Assembly: GCA_964019425.1 (NCBI GenBank)
Contig: OZ025816.1
Coordinates: 310,001-374,000, forward strand
Length of the DNA: 64,000 nucleotides
Reading direction: 5' to 3'
DNA from: Flectonema sp. DT1601
Lineage: Eukaryota; Euglenozoa; Diplonemea; Diplonemida; Diplonemidae
Part shown: one piece after another, positions 21,561 through 34,800 of the stretch
Layout of the letters: each line of letters opens with the position of its first letter
How positions within the stretch are numbered: position 1 is the stretch's first letter
The notes under the pieces: model-generated
Databases searched by the model: none
Told to the model about the DNA's origin: nothing
The model's input: only the letters and a program-made list of their open reading frames with translations
Translations under genes and position numbers: made by a program

Positions 21561-22235
21561 TTAAGAAGAGTCATCTACATTTGGATCAGAAAGAGGAAAG
21601 CTAAAGTGTTTGTTACCCACCACTAGTTTAATTGACCGAATCAGAGTTGAAAAAGGTTTCGGAGATGGCGGTTGAGGTATGTTCGTCTGACAGCTGGCTA
21701 TTGACACGTGAAAAGATGGATTTTTAAAGAACGTTGGCTGAGAGAGACTCTTTAAAACAATATCAATCTCATTCACAATAATATCAAGAGAGGATGAATG
21801 TGTTTTAATTGCTAAGAAGTGTGTCGTCTGTTCTTCATTTGTAAAAGTTTCCAACTGTGAAAATGTCAATTCGAAGACCGGCGGTAATGACTGCAAGTCA
21901 GAAAGCTGACGAGCAAAGTCGTTAATTTCATTTTCGTGAAAGTAGAGTTGCTTACTAACCGACAAGTGTGTATTTGACTTCTGCGGCTTCCATCCATGAG
22001 AATGACCAGTTCTAATTATATCATCTGGTAGCGGTACATCAATGTAAACATGTCCGCTCCATAATCCCTTCGTATGTGCAACATGTCGTGTCCTCCCCTC
22101 GCTGTCTGGTTTATTTATTAGCAAGTCTGGTATTAGTATTGTTGTTTCATTATTTTTCTTTTTAATTTTTTTATGCTTTGGTCGTTTTATCTTCGGTGTT
22201 TCTTCAAGTGATGAACTGCTGTATCCAAGATTCAT
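21561..22235 (-). CDS. USB1: USB1, U6 snRNA 3'-5' phosphodiesterase
   Basis: The product is 224 residues from the ATG at 22235. The two catalytic HxS motifs of the 2H phosphodiesterases are present: HLSVSKQLYFHENEI (about 103) and SFHVSIASC (about 188), with family context such as TFTNEEQTTHFLAI and VLKSLSQPTFFKNPSF between them. USB1 trims the U-tail of U6 snRNA in the nucleus. The N terminus is short and Lys-rich and probably holds a nuclear localisation signal. The acceptor CTATCTTTACAG is 19 bases upstream of the ATG; an upstream in-frame extension consisting mostly of Phe and Lys runs is rejected. It sits just downstream of the giant BLTP1 gene. Confidence 0.85.
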   Translation of the reverse strand: MNLGYSSSSLEETPKIKRPKHKKIKKKNNETTILIPDLLINKPDSEGRTRHVAHTKGLWSGHVYIDVPLPDDIIRTGHSHGWKPQKSNTHLSVSKQLYFHENEINDFARQLSDLQSLPPVFELTFSQLETFTNEEQTTHFLAIKTHSSSLDIIVNEIDIVLKSLSQPTFFKNPSFHVSIASCQTNIPQPPSPKPFSTLIRSIKLVVGNKHFSFPLSDPNVDDSS

Positions 22236-22864
22236 ATTTAATAAAAGAGAATATCTGTAAAGATAGTATTTTTTTTTTTTTTTTTTCTTTTTTTTCAAAA
22301 AAAAAAAAATAAATAAATAAAAAAAGTACTTCACAACGTTCATAATTATGTCGATAGCATGACCTGTTGTCTACATAGAACAATGAATCAACTTGTTCCC
22401 TACAGATCCATTGCAGTCTTGCTTGAAACAAAGACACACAACCTGTGTAACTGAGACATTAAAAAATAAAAAAATTTCTTCACAAAATAAAAAAAACACC
22501 CCTCAACGTAACAGCTATGGTTATCTATTTAAAAAAACTTTGTAGATAGAAAAGAAAGAATCACTGAGCCAGGAAGGGAATCTTTTTGGAAACGAGAACA
22601 ATAAGTTCCGCGTGATGACTGACATAACAATAACTGATTCAAATAGACAGAAGACAGGTAAAGTAAGATTCGCAACTAAAACAAAAAAATACCAAAAAAG
22701 ATCTTTGAAAATAGATTCAACAAAGTGCGGATAGAAATTCACAAACAAGAAAATAGCTGAAGACGGGATACCTACCTTATAGGATAAAGTGGCCATCTCT
22801 CCAACTAACACAACACAACAAGTTCGTTCTCCCTTTTTTTTTTTTTTTTTTTTTTTTTTCAAAA
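22236..22864. other. Spacer with an unexplained donor-like site
   Basis: Mostly AT-rich. On the minus strand at about 22797 there is ATGGCCACTTTATCCTATAAG-type sequence followed directly by GTAGGT, which looks like a short first coding exon or leader with a 5' splice site. No convincing downstream exon was found. It might be a 5'UTR exon of USB1. Confidence 0.3.
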
Positions 22865-25800
22865 TTAATTAGCTCCCTTGAATTCCTCCACTGCTGCAAG
22901 TGTTCTGTGATACCCATGAGCTTTTGTTAAATTATCACTACTACTTGTCATTTCTGATACAACATTTTTATTTCGCTCCATCATATCACAAGGGGCTAGG
23001 AGTCGATATGTAGCAAGAAGGGCGAATTCAAGTGTATCACCGAGCTTTGTGTGAATAGCAGCAGGGACGGCATTGATGTCAACTCCCAACTGACTGAATA
23101 AAGTATTCACCTGAAGAACTGATTCACCTACCACTTGAATTCCTGGAGCGAATTCCAATCCTTTCTCACCACATACGAAAACTCTTTCATCAATCGGAGC
23201 GTCAATTACTATTTCTGGTTGTGATGTGTCTAATGATGTGCCATCAATTCCTGAAGCTGCTTCTCTTTGGAAATCATTCAGCCAATCCCTCACAGCAATT
23301 ATTTCACTAGTCTTAACAGTTGTCTTCCAAGCTTGTGGAAAGTGTGACCACAACTTGTATTGTACTATATTGTTACCAAGGTATTGATTAGTGTCTAAGT
23401 TTACTAAGGATTCCTTGTCACCACTCAGAAGTAATGCTTCATGATCAGCAGTGGTTCTGACAACTTTCCAAGAAGTTACAGCATTTCTAGTCATTCGGTC
23501 AACTCTACCAACGTATAAAAGTGTTTCAGGCAGTCTGCCTTTTTCTATTGCTTCATTCATTGATGAGTGCGAATCGTTTAAGTTTTCCTTCGCATTTCCT
23601 GATTGTTTTCCAGTTCCCTTGGAACGATGTCTCTCTTCTAAAACATCCCAAAGATGCAATTGAGGAACTTTTTTCATTGACTGAGCCATGCTGCATCCTA
23701 TCGCCCGTGCCTTAAACTTAATAGTACTTGGACTGGTGTCATTACCTAGACTAACTCCTATTTCATTGACTCTTATCATGACCATTCCACGAGGAGTGAC
23801 ATTGCAGTCAGGTATATTCCTCTTTAAAGTGTCAGGAGAAGTAGCAGCGACAGGAGTCTGAGGAACAGGTCGTAATTGTGCTCTCAAGTGTCTGTTGGTG
23901 GTACGAAGAGTTCGTTCTTTCAGTCCTTTTAGAACTCTGTCTGCTGACTGTTCTTCAATTGATTTTGTTTTTTGAAGATCCATAATTACCTGATTTACCT
24001 TTGGGAATAGTAATGGTCGTAAGTGTATTTCAACACTCTCCATTAGGATGCTCACATCTACTTTATATCCTCCCAGAGGACTTTCTGCTGAGACGTTCGG
24101 CTGTTGTTGTTGTTGTTGTTGTTTTATATTATTACACAAAGAAAATGATAGCAATTATCAAGACAACATACCTTCAATCCATCTTTTACGAGAATCCATC
24201 CAACCGGTTTTGCTTTGTCTCGGCTGTGTAATCTATTTTATTTTATGTATGTTTTTGATTTCGATATTTTTTTTTTTTTTTTTTTTTTCGTAAACCTTAG
24301 AATCAAAAAAAAAAAACATACTTCACATTCAAAAGAGGTTTGAACATTTCTCTCAAATCAATTTCAAGTGCGGGTATGACTGCTGTCATACATATCAATG
24401 GAGGTAAAGCAGTATCATTTTCAACGAAGAGTTCAGAAAAGATTTCCGGATTGAGTATCTTTTTACCTCTCAACATGAGAGTATCTGTCGTCTTTGTATT
24501 GTTGTCTGATGAAATCTTTCCTTGAGACTCAAACGTCATCTTACGAATTGCTAGATCTGTTGATACGATGTCGAGTTCATTGTTTCTTGATTTGTTTGGT
24601 TGTTCTTTTTGAATTGGTGTTGCGTTGGCTCCTTTTCTAAATGACCAAATGCCGATTACGTCATCAATTGATAATTGAATCTTGTCAGTTGCTTGCCAAT
24701 CCCTGCGATCTCCATGACTAGCTGGAGTTCTGAAATTATCACAATCAAATAAAACTGAGTCGATTCTTATTATTACTACTCGACTGCCGCTGCCATCAGA
24801 TTCTGAATTTCTACACGCTACTGGGTTTGCTGTTGTTGTATTATTTAAAAAATACATAGTTTTTTTTTTTTTTTTTTTTTTTTGATGAATAGCAAAAATA
24901 ATTAGTTAATAATATAAAACATACCAACGGTACTCTTTATATCAGTTTTTGTTTCTTTTGAACAAATATCTGAAGGAGATTGCTTCATTGCTTCATGTTG
25001 ACTGACGTCAATCGTTTTCATTAATTCAGCTAATGCATCATCCGATTTCTTCTTCCAAAGTTTATAAACAACAAAAAAACTTTTTAAATGTCCAGCACGA
25101 GCGATAAACCGAAGAGCCTGTTGATCCGCAGCAGATAAATGAATAATTAATCTTTCAGGAGAGGCAGGGCGGTAGTGAGCGGAAATACATGATAACGACA
25201 AGCAAATGCATTCATGAACTTTATCTTTGACAGCAAGTCGCAATACATAAGGATTCATGATAGGCTGTGCGCTTATTGTGATAGAAGCGGAAGTTCCACG
25301 AGCATGGGGAGTTCGAACTAATGCGATGTCAACAGTGCTGATTTCAAGAATTGCCTGACAGTCACTTATCGGTGCTGTAGTCGCTGCTATAGTTACTGGT
25401 TTAATTCTTAAAGAGAAGTATACTTGAGCTCCTATTACGTCAACAGCGTACTGCTCTCCGTCAATAAGTTCTTCCATTAAAACTGTTTTTCTGTCACTGA
25501 CGTTGTCTCTCCATTCTCGTAGTTGAATTCCCCAACAGGCTGCTATTTTTAGTTGTTCTTTTATTTCACATTCGACTTCGTTGTATGTTCTTCCCAAAAT
25601 CAAAATCTTCTTCGATATAAAAGGATCATAACCAGGTCTTACTGTGATTCCTTGTCCAGCAGCTAAATCACCTGAAATTGGCGACACCATCGGTGAAAAG
25701 AAATCAAGTTTTACAGTTCTTGGTGTTGGAGGAGTCTTCGGTATTACAACTGGTTGCATTAGTACTTTCCAAAGACCACGAGTTCCGTCTTCGCAAGTGT

Positions 25801-28800
25801 GACCAGGTCCATTTTGGAGATGGCATTCAAAATCTTTGGCACACTTTAAACACGGTCCTGCATCTGAGTGATTAATCATACAGTCATCAGGACAGCAGTT
25901 TTCTTCAATCAGTGAACGTGGTAGTGGAAGCAATACATCAATAAGTGATATGTGACCGATGTATACCTCACCACTGTTTGTTGTTATTGTTTGTTGATAA
26001 ATTAATAACATAAAATATGATACCAAAAAAAAAAAAGAATCCTGCATACCTATTCACTCCTTGTTGGGTAGGATCATCTATTTCCTGAAAGATGTCACTA
26101 TCACCTTTGATGTGTGCCATGACATTTCCGAGGTGTGGTATTTTGCAATTATGTTGACTACCAAAGCCATCTCTAATAGAATCATGAAATCCTTCCATGT
26201 GTGACTCAATCGAATCTTTCCAGTCAGATTTGGTACCCGGCCAAGCTCTTTTCCAGAGTGACAATTCATTTGTGAAGTACACAGAAGTCGGATGAATTTC
26301 AATTTTTTCAGGTGGAAGAGCGGCAGCTATCGTGCACGTAATCACCTGAGTTACAATACCAGACCCAGGTGGACGCTCAGAATCAATCAATTCAGGTGGA
26401 AGCTTTACAGTACAGCGAGTGTCTATACGAGGAGTTGGTAATTTAAATACAACTCTGTGACCTTCGTTCCCGGGGAGATAACTTTTTTCTTTTTGAGATT
26501 CTCGACGTTCATGTGATTGAAAAGTAGCTGGAATAGTGTGGTCGCTCGTAACAACAACAGTACCCGGCTCAACAGAACAAGTGATATTACAGTCTATTAT
26601 CAGTGCTTGTTGCTTTGTATTTTCACCATCAGGTGGAGGTGAACAAGAATGTGCTGCTGTTTGGACATCGTCAGGTTCAGACATGCCATAATCACACTTC
26701 TTACCGACACGTGAATGTAGTGGTGACATTGTATCTTGTTCTTGATAGACTCTTGTTACAGCAACTCCAGTGAAATCACTTGATAAGTCTGTTATACAAG
26801 AAACGATATTCGGAGCAATTCTTACTTCTGGTCCAGATATATCGCATGTTACAGCAGCAGTGACGCATTCCTTCCATATTCTAGCCCTAGACTTTATGGT
26901 TATATTTCTAATACAGCATCGAGATCTCTGAGGCATTGATCCTAAGAAACGAGTGCTTGCAGGATAAAATATTCCTTTACCTCCTAACACATAGCTGAAA
27001 TGAGGTCCGAATTCTTTAAACCAATTATAGATTCGAGGGTCTATTGCTTGGACTGTTCTACCTCCGCGATCTTTCATCCAAGTTGATGGAAGAGGTTGAC
27101 CGTCAGTGAAGAATAAATAGGCGTCTCTTGCTTTACATAAAACAACAGCTTTCTTTGGTTGTTCAGCTGTGGTACCACTAGGAGAGACTGTACTTGGATG
27201 TGGATTTTCAAGACCAGATTCATCCTGTTCAACTAAAGTTGATACAGATGCCTCTCCAAGATGAACTTGCAATGCTTGAGTTGGTAAGAATCTACCTGAG
27301 ACACCACTCCATAATTGATTAAGGCACTCTGGGTATTCCATTGGTATGTCTTGTGCTGATGCAGTAGAAACTGTTTCCATCATTGTCTGATCGAGTGTAC
27401 TGTTAAGAACTGCCTCAAGTCCATTAGAACTGATACTCTTAGCTGTCCAGTAAGCCCTATCCCCAAACGGTAATGTAAAACTCGTATTCTTTACAATAAA
27501 TGATCCCACAGTAGACGATAAGTACGTCGCTGGGTTTCTAACTTTTCGAACAGTATCGGTGGTCTTTTTAGCCCAACGACGGCCTTTGTTGCGGAGTTTC
27601 CAAGCAGCTTCTCCCTCAAGTATTCTACGACGATCCTGTTCAATACGATCCTGGAATATCTTAACTGATTCATTAAGAGTATTGATTAGTGCTGTCATCT
27701 GTTCAGCGAATCCAGCACGAACCATCATGACTGTGTTATTAATAAGAACATCGACCTTCTCACTTGAAGCCTCTGCTGTCTGAGGTGGTGGCTCAATAAT
27801 GAGTTGAGGAATTGAGTGACTGCGATGGTCTCGTTCTCGTTCACCACTGTGAGACTTTCTGTGACCAGGATGCTGAGTACGAACTTTTCTTTCATCTTGT
27901 GATGCTAGTTTATCTACATCACAATTTCCAGCATACAGTGCTAGAGAAGCAGAACCCCATCGAAATCCTAATTGCAACTTTTCAGCCTGTTGCAAATACC
28001 CGTCATCATCTGTGTGATGAATTCCCTTCTTCCCTCCGTATGAAGCCCTTCGGCTAGCCTCCGCTAGTTCAGTTTTTAATCTCAACTCATGTTCCCATGA
28101 GTCGTGAAGAGTACATCCAATACGAGGTAATCGAATGTACCAAATCTGTTGTTGTTTATTTGATATTGACTGCTATTAGTGTTTACCTGTAGAATAATAG
28201 AAAAAAACAAACCTTATCATTACCATCCGTCTTTACCGTGAATTCATCTGGTTGCAAATCAGCTGAACCCGAACCTGAAGTGCGGTAGCGTACTAATCCC
28301 ATACCACTACCAATTACTAATTCAGAAGTAGTTCCCATAAGACTTACTTTTATACCACACCATTGAACAGATGCTCTAACGATACCAGTTGTTGGGTCAG
28401 TCACTGGGTCTGTAGCATTCTCACGTGTTGTCGGAGGATTTGAACGACTTTCAAACAGTTTTAAAATCTGAGGAGCAACAGTTGTATACATATGAAGCCA
28501 TGAATTAATAATTTCAGGAGTTAAATGAACGTCTAACCTGTCAATATGACAATTAAAACTTGAATTAGGTCCACTACAATATGTAACTCTAACTCCAGGA
28601 AGGATGACTTCTCTCTCATCAGCTACTTTCATAACTGAAGTGTGAAGACGGGCTCTGACTACAGTACACTTTTCGACGAGTGATGACGAGATTATGATTC
28701 TCCTCAAAGTGTATAAGAAATTACAATTAGCAGTCAGGGGGATTATTATCTCACACCTCTTCAAGTCAAGTGTAAATGTAAGCATCATAGAAATATCTTT

Positions 28801-31800
28801 CTTCATCGCTTTCTCGAATTGAAATGATTTCTCAGGACCTGGAGACTGAATATGCGGAGAACCAATATCACATGGTCTCTCAGGCTGACGGGACAAGTTC
28901 GATTCCCACCGAAGTACTAATTTTTCCCATTCTCGCAAACAATGATCTGTATGATACCATTCATGACTTGTAACTCTCGTATGAACTCCATCAATAAAGA
29001 CGTGAGCAGCAGCTGGTGTTGTTGAAGTAGTCGAGCTTGGCATTAGAACTGATGCATGAAAACTTCTTATTCTCGTGGATATGATTTCCGTTGGCTTTTC
29101 TTCTATTTCTCCCTCACGGAATGGTCTGCAATTGTAACTCACAGTGATACTATCTTTCGTAGGAAGAATGATATTCTTCCTACTGTCAAAAGAGTTCTTA
29201 TCTAATGAAAAACTGATAACCCAATCAGGACAGGTTGTTGGAATTTCAGTGAGAGAAATGGAAGCACTGCTCTGAAATCCTGCGAATGACTTTTTTCGTG
29301 TTGAAGGGTGAGTTGAAAGAGACCCGCTTCTTGATCGAGGAGAGTGAAGTAAAGATCCGTCACTTTTTTCTCTAAAATGAGTCATTTGTTCATCGCTTGG
29401 ACGTGTTTTATGTCCTTTCTGCATTGACGTAGTAGAAACTGGTGTCTTTCCACGATCATCATTTCTACCTAGTGGTTGAATAGTATCACCAGCTGCTCGG
29501 TTAGTTGCCATTGTCGATAAACTTTTTATATTACACCTAACGTAGTTGGTGGTGTTGTACATCACCCAGACATCAATTTCATTGATAACCGCTGAACAAT
29601 ACACGAATGGTACGAGTAACTTTCCACATTGTTTTTTTGATGACAACTGTTGTTTTGACATTGTGATTGGTATGCTACAGGCACTCATAGCATCATCATC
29701 ATGTTCTGATGGAACGATTGGTGAGAATGGTGATGCTGCTCTTGCATTTTTATAATTTTGTAAGATATTCAGTACCGGTGCTTGCAACCTTGAGGCGATA
29801 GCACCAATCTTTAATACGCATGTAATGGGGATTAGTATTTTAGTCACCCCGGAACTTTCTTTTGGAGTATCAAGTTTCTTATGCCATGCTGTATCAGCTG
29901 GGTTGACTTCTCTACTTGAATCATTGTTACATAATAGTCTGACAGAAATGTCTGACACAGAGAATTGTGATGCAGAGCTTCTATCAAGAGCTGGATCTCT
30001 ATTTAGTTGAGGATAACTCATAACATCTAGTGAGGTAAAGTTAACAGTCACGTGAACAGCAACAACTTCTGATAACCAAGTTAACGGTGATGGTGATTGT
30101 ACTTGTGGTGAATCTCCTATTGTCTCACGAGTATCATTACCAACCTGAGGCGTCGTTGCACTCATTGCAGCATCAGGATTCAAGGAGTCTGGGTCTAATG
30201 GATTTACTCTTTGAGGTGACTTAGGTGTCTGTGTCAGTACCGGCATTTCTATGATATCAGCGTCTTCTTGAGGTGCGCAGATATACCTGTTACTGGCAGC
30301 GCTTGACGGGATGACGTGTCCGTCTTCGTTGTAGAGGAGAGCAGGTTCTTGAGCAGCATTACAACAGAACCCAGATCCAAGCTCGTGAGCTTTTTGAGAC
30401 TTACGTCTGTTTAGAGCTCCAACAACTGATTCGGCAGCTCCAAAAAGAGTTTTTCGCAAAGCATGAAAATGAGAATTTGGATAATGAACATTATGATTAA
30501 CAAGACCATCAACACTCACATCATCAACAAGAACAAATGAAGCTTCTCTTGACTGTTGATCTAATGGTAGAGTCCCACCAGATTGATAAAGAGTATCAGC
30601 AGGTTCTGAATCAGCTTCATGAGTATAGGTTGGCGTATCCTTCTTTGATTCTGTCCATAAGGTTGTTACCCATTTAAGCTGTTCACTCGCCCCTAATAAA
30701 AGTAATATATCAGGTCCGAACGCAATGCTCATAGCTCCCAGTTGAAGAATGTACTTCTGTAGGGATGCTCCTCCATCAGCAGAGGGTGACATCTCTTGTT
30801 TTGCTCTGAAGATGAGAGCCGCTCCTGAACGAGTTGGGTTCTTTAGGATGCATTCACTTATGAGTCGATGCTCTGAAGTAACGAACAGTGATCTCATTTC
30901 TGGTGGTATCAGTGTTGGGATATCAACAGCCCGTCTTGATCTGTTTCCATGAGCTGTTTGAAACACTGCGGCAGCAGTACCAACTTTAACTGAGAACGTT
31001 GACGAGGGTTGTCTTCCAGTATTCCTCACATAGTTTCCTGATTTTGATTTTTTTTTTTTTTTTTTTTTTCCTTCGTTGCCAGAACCGTAAATTAAACAAT
31101 TTTTAATCACATACCCGCGCTTCTCACAGAATGCAAAAGTTGCATATTCTGAACAACACTTTTTACCTGATAAGGTGTACTTTTTTCAATGGAATCACCC
31201 TTTAGAGCTAAAACATAAACGCAGACCAACTCAGCAATCTGAACGCTGACAATCTTTTCCGTCCGACATTCAATTACTTGATTTTTAAAGCGGTCAGGTT
31301 TTCTTAGAGACAATCCTCGTTTCTTCCGTGGACGAACATCTGATTGTTGTCTTTTTAGTTTAGGTTCCTCGGGTTCATCTTTTTTGATAGCATGCCTCGC
31401 ATGGAGGTCAGTTTTCCACAAATTGTACAAAGCAGATCCATGAATTATTAAACAGGCTGCTTTTTGAGTAAACAACACATGCACGGGTTGTAAGAAACTT
31501 AAATGAGTCATATGTGTTGAGGTGTGTTCGCGTTGGTTCTCGTTGGTATCAAAAAACTGAGGCGGTTGAGTTAAATGTTTTCTGTACATCGATGACTGTT
31601 CTTCAGTAGAATGGAATAGAGTGTTTTGACCTGTTTTGCGTCCCCTTTCTTCAAAGAAGACTTTCGGGTGAGGTGCGTATGCGTAATTGCTTTGGTTATG
31701 GAAGCGACCTTTTCCGTACATCAGCGCGGTGTCCTTTGATGCTCTGGGTACGATGAGTTTTGATGATTTTAAACACATAGCATAGTCAGAGAGTTGACAT

Positions 31801-34800
31801 CCTCCATCATCATCATGTTCGCGTGTTTGTTGCTTTCCAGTTCGACCTAAACCCTCAACATCTTCCTCATCTTCATCACTACTTCTTTTATCAGTACGAT
31901 CTTGTTGAGAATCATCTTCAGATAAAGCATCAGTTGTTATAATATGTCTCCTATCTAAAACAGGAGGTCTATTATGATCTAATGCTCGTTGTTTAGGTTG
32001 AGGATATGAATGACTATGTGGAAGTGGATCATCTTTATCTTCACTGGGTTCATCCAATTCAAAATGTGTTGTTTTACTTCGACCCCAACCCCTTGGAGGA
32101 GTTGCTTGTGCTATTGTTGTTGAACCAAAAGATCTACTTCTTGATAAGAGAGGAGTCGATACGAGTACTGGAGTTCCTCCGATCTTTGGAGTCCCTCCCG
32201 GGATTGTTCGAAATGAATTCGTTCGAGATGAACGAAAACTTCTCAAACTACGAGCGCTAACAGCGCTGTGAGCTCTTGATAACTTTCTCTTTGAACCACA
32301 CGATGAGTATTCATGAGAAGCTCCACTATCACTCCAATCTCCTGACATACAAGTTTCAAGCATCTCACCTGGACTGCCTTGATACATTCGATTATCAAGA
32401 GATCGAAGAGGATTCCTAGTGAAGGATTCTTCTTTACTAAGTGATGGGGTACTTGGTGATGATGACTGAACGTCACCAAACAGAGGTACTGCGCAACTCA
32501 TTAGATCACCATCACCATCACCATCACCATCACCATAGACACTATCATTCCTAACATCATTACTTATTACTGATCCCACTTCTTCATCAAGTACACCCGA
32601 ACCTATTTCTAAGAGCGGTGTTATTGGAGATCTCTCAAATAAGTTATCAACCGGATTGTCACGTCTGCGTACAGGGTCTTTATGCTCCTGTTTTTTTGTC
32701 TGTTTTGTAGTTGTTAAGTTAATTTTTTTCATCGTAAAATAATGTCTTAGGAATAAACAATACCTGTTGTGGTAACATATCATGTAGCTCAGAGTGATCC
32801 CCGAGATTTAATCCTGGCAAGTTACTAATAATTGAAACAGGTTCATCGTGTCGATGACCAATAGTAGATGGAGATAGATCTAAGGATAATGATGTTTGAT
32901 CTAAAGAAGTCTGATTATAGCTAGTAGAAGCAGTAGCTGGTGGTACCTCTCTAGCTGTGGCGTTAGAATGAATGCTAGCATTTCTTTTGAGGGATGGCTT
33001 TTGTTTCTTTGAAAGCCTTCGTTCTGCTCCTGGAAAGTTAGTTGCTGAGAATCCTTGATAGGTATCGCTGTTTTCAACGAATGATTTAATTCCGCAGTGA
33101 GTCAAATCGAAATTTTGAAGAAAGTACCTCTGAGCAGTATTCCCAAGAGAGTCACTTCCATCAGATGCAGTTCTTTTGGCTTCACTATATCGGATGGTGA
33201 CAGCTGAGGTTACACTACCGACTTCGGAATGATCGCCTTCCATGTGACGTAGAAGTTCGCCATACTTTTCACAAAGTAATCGTAAATGGAAAACAGGTAT
33301 TAATAGAGTTCCTCTTGTACAAGTATTCCTATCATCAAGTGTGTTGTCACTTGCTGTCAAACCTTTATGCATTGAAACACTTATATATCCATAATCAAGT
33401 TTAACGTTAGACTCAACGCTGTCTATTTTAAGACTTCTGGTGTTGTACGATAATTGCGATGCTTCTTTTTGTCGTAATTCTTTCTTCGATAACCACGACT
33501 TGAATTCCGTCACGAGTGCTTCATTTCTCCACAAATGAGAACACGTGACATTATAACAACGAACCGTGTTGTCAGATTCTTCCTTGCTGTTGCTGCAATT
33601 GTGGTTGTTCGGGTGACTTGCTTTTATTCTACCCGTAAGAGTTTTATCAACGAACAGCAGTTGCTTTAATAATTGGTCACCTACCTCTGCGACTAAGACC
33701 ACCTGACTAACTAGTAAGTGAGAAGTGATACAACCAATGGTACATTTTACTCTGTTTGCGTAGTTAATTAGTTCTGGTGACGGTCCATAACGAGATGCGC
33801 TGTTAAATTGGATTCCGTCTATCCCAGCGAATAGTTCAAAATTCAAACTTCGATTATCCGATTCAGGTGTAAGTGGGCATCTCATAGTCAGAGGAGAGAC
33901 TGAAACAGAAATATCAGAACAAGACTGAGTCGAATTGATTTCCGCGTTGATTTCATGTGTAACCACATCAATCAGGTCACCCCATTTCTCATCAGCAGTG
34001 TATTCTCTGTGTTTAGCTCTGTACTGAATCCCTGTTCGATATCTCGTACCTCTAGCAGGATCCCATGATGATAACTCATCGACTCTACACCAGCCTATTG
34101 TCTTCCCATAAATACACTTTGCCCAAATATCTTCCGTGTGAAGAATAGTTACTTCTACATTCCTTTCTAATTTTACTGTTTTTTTTTTGGTTTTTTATAG
34201 TTGTTGTGGTTGTTTGTAAAAAAAAGAGAAAAAAAGACAAAACACATGACGCATACCTGTCGGTGGACCTTCTCGGTCTATATAAAACCAGCCTCCATTA
34301 CTACTTGCGTCAGCAGCGAAAACAACATTCTGGGGATGACTATTTTCAGAGGTATTAAGAGGAGATAATAAAGGAAAATAAAACTGACTGGACGTGATTT
34401 GGACGCTGAGGGATGAGTCCGACGATCGCCACTGCTTGTGCTTCCGGGTTGATAAAAACGTAAAAAAATCGGACTTAACGTTTCTTCCATCAGAAAAATC
34501 CCTAGTAGCAAAACCTGAATAACATTGCGGACTCACAAAAGAACTTGATGCCCCTCCGTAATTAGATACTATATTTGATAAACATTTTAAATGCCAACCA
34601 TACATACAAGCAGTCACATTTCTTACAGTTATTTCAGACAAGACGAGGTCAACTAGGTGGTGAGCTGTTTCACACTTCGGTGGTCTAGGTATTTCATTGC
34701 CCCATGATTTGGGTGGGTCTCGTTCAGGTACCCAACCAGAGTTACCTTGAGCCTCATCAGTGTTTGGCCAAGAGCTTGCAACCGATCCAGAGATATTTGT

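Noticed and set aside
22521-22862. 113-codon minus frame starting with a Lys run
   Set aside because: The start is a homopolymer, the rest is Phe/Leu-rich, and an internal GTAGGT looks like a donor rather than coding sequence. No second exon was found.
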